Shown piece by piece: positions 6,112 through 6,234 of a DNA stretch of 6,234 bases. The position numbers were made by a program, and so were the translations under genes. Every line of letters begins with the position of its first letter. Position 1 is the first letter of the stretch. The notes under the pieces were generated by a model, which did not search any database, was not told where the DNA came from, and saw only the letters and a program-made list of their open reading frames with translations. This DNA is from Acidobacteriota bacterium (lineage in GTDB: Bacteria; Acidobacteriota; Aminicenantia; UBA2199), in NCBI GenBank assembly GCA_021817755.1, contig JAKAGC010000251.1, forward strand, positions 1-6,234, read 5' to 3'.

Positions 6112-6117
6112 CCACCT
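6112..6117 (-). promoter_or_regulatory. Shine-Dalgarno AGGTGG of the hybrid kinase
   Basis: On the minus strand AGGTGG (6117-6112) lies 9 nt before the ATG at 6102-6100 and directly abuts the TTG at 6111-6109, which is therefore too close to be the start. Confidence 0.6.
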
Positions 6118-6143
6118 GCTTTTCCATCTAAAATATAACTTAG

Positions 6144-6161
6144 GGATATAAAGGTATATCC
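6144..6161. repeat. Perfect 7-bp inverted repeat at the kinase transcription start, candidate operator
   Basis: GGATATA (6144-6150) and TATATCC (6155-6161) are exact reverse complements around AAGG. The element begins 5 bp after the predicted -10 box and covers the likely start of transcription near 6160, where a bound repressor would block the polymerase. In RNA it would form a short tetraloop hairpin at or near the 5' end of the message. Confidence 0.5.
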
Positions 6162-6166
6162 AAAAT

Positions 6167-6195
6167 ATAATAATTCTATTTTGTTAAAAATTCAA
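6167..6195 (-). promoter_or_regulatory. Predicted sigma-70-type promoter of the hybrid kinase
   Basis: On the minus strand TTGAAT (6195-6190), 17 nt and TATTAT (6172-6167) match the consensus at 4 and 5 of 6 bases. The leader to the ATG at 6102 would be about 58 nt. The AT-rich background makes chance matches possible, but spacing and position fit well. Confidence 0.45.
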
Positions 6196-6234
6196 CTCAA
6201 AATTAAATTTTTTTCTCTCCCCATTGAATTTATA

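Overview
The window is AT-rich (about two-thirds A+T by eye) bacterial DNA of accessory character. It holds four substantial genes plus the tail of a fifth. The gene types are a cytosolic PAS hybrid histidine kinase with a Cys-containing PAS domain, an exported 6-bladed beta-propeller protein, a multi-copy AAA-like ATPase/PD-(D/E)XK nuclease, and a TIR-like/deoxyribosyltransferase protein. These suggest an environmental Gram-negative such as a Desulfobacterota- or Acidobacteriota/Aminicenantota-type organism. That is an inference from gene style; nothing in the window fixes the taxon.

Left half (1-3279), likely a conflict/defence-type island. Positions 1-155 are the last 51 codons of an AAA-like/PD-(D/E)XK gene. 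A nearly full-length paralogue lies at 1699-3279, and its last 155 bases (3125-3279) are a direct repeat of 1-155 with 9 mismatches. Between the two copies, on the opposite strand, is a gene (1287-250) that joins a TIR-like/nucleoside 2-deoxyribosyltransferase-like domain to a phosphoribosyltransferase domain. Its reading frame is odd at the 5' end. A good promoter, a good Shine-Dalgarno and an ATG (1322) are present, but that ATG opens a 17-codon frame that overlaps the main frame and differs from it by one base. About 370 bp separate this gene from the divergent AAA-like gene and carry a promoter for each.

Right half (3331-6234), minus strand. A PAS hybrid histidine kinase (6102-4468) is followed 66 bp downstream by a secreted or envelope beta-propeller protein (4401-3331). 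Each has its own plausible sigma-70-type promoter. The kinase promoter has a perfect 7-bp inverted repeat placed at the predicted transcription start, a candidate operator. The propeller promoter predicts a transcript that begins just upstream of the Shine-Dalgarno for the ATG at 4401.

How the genes may work together: the TIR-like/DRT-PRTase fusion acts, by domain logic, on nucleotides or NAD-like molecules and PRPP, and it sits between copies of a predicted ATP-dependent nuclease. This looks like a nucleotide-centred conflict module, but co-function is inferred only from position. The kinase and propeller look like ordinary sensory and envelope functions with no visible link to the left half. 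No RNA genes, CRISPR arrays, transposases or convincing intrinsic terminators were found.
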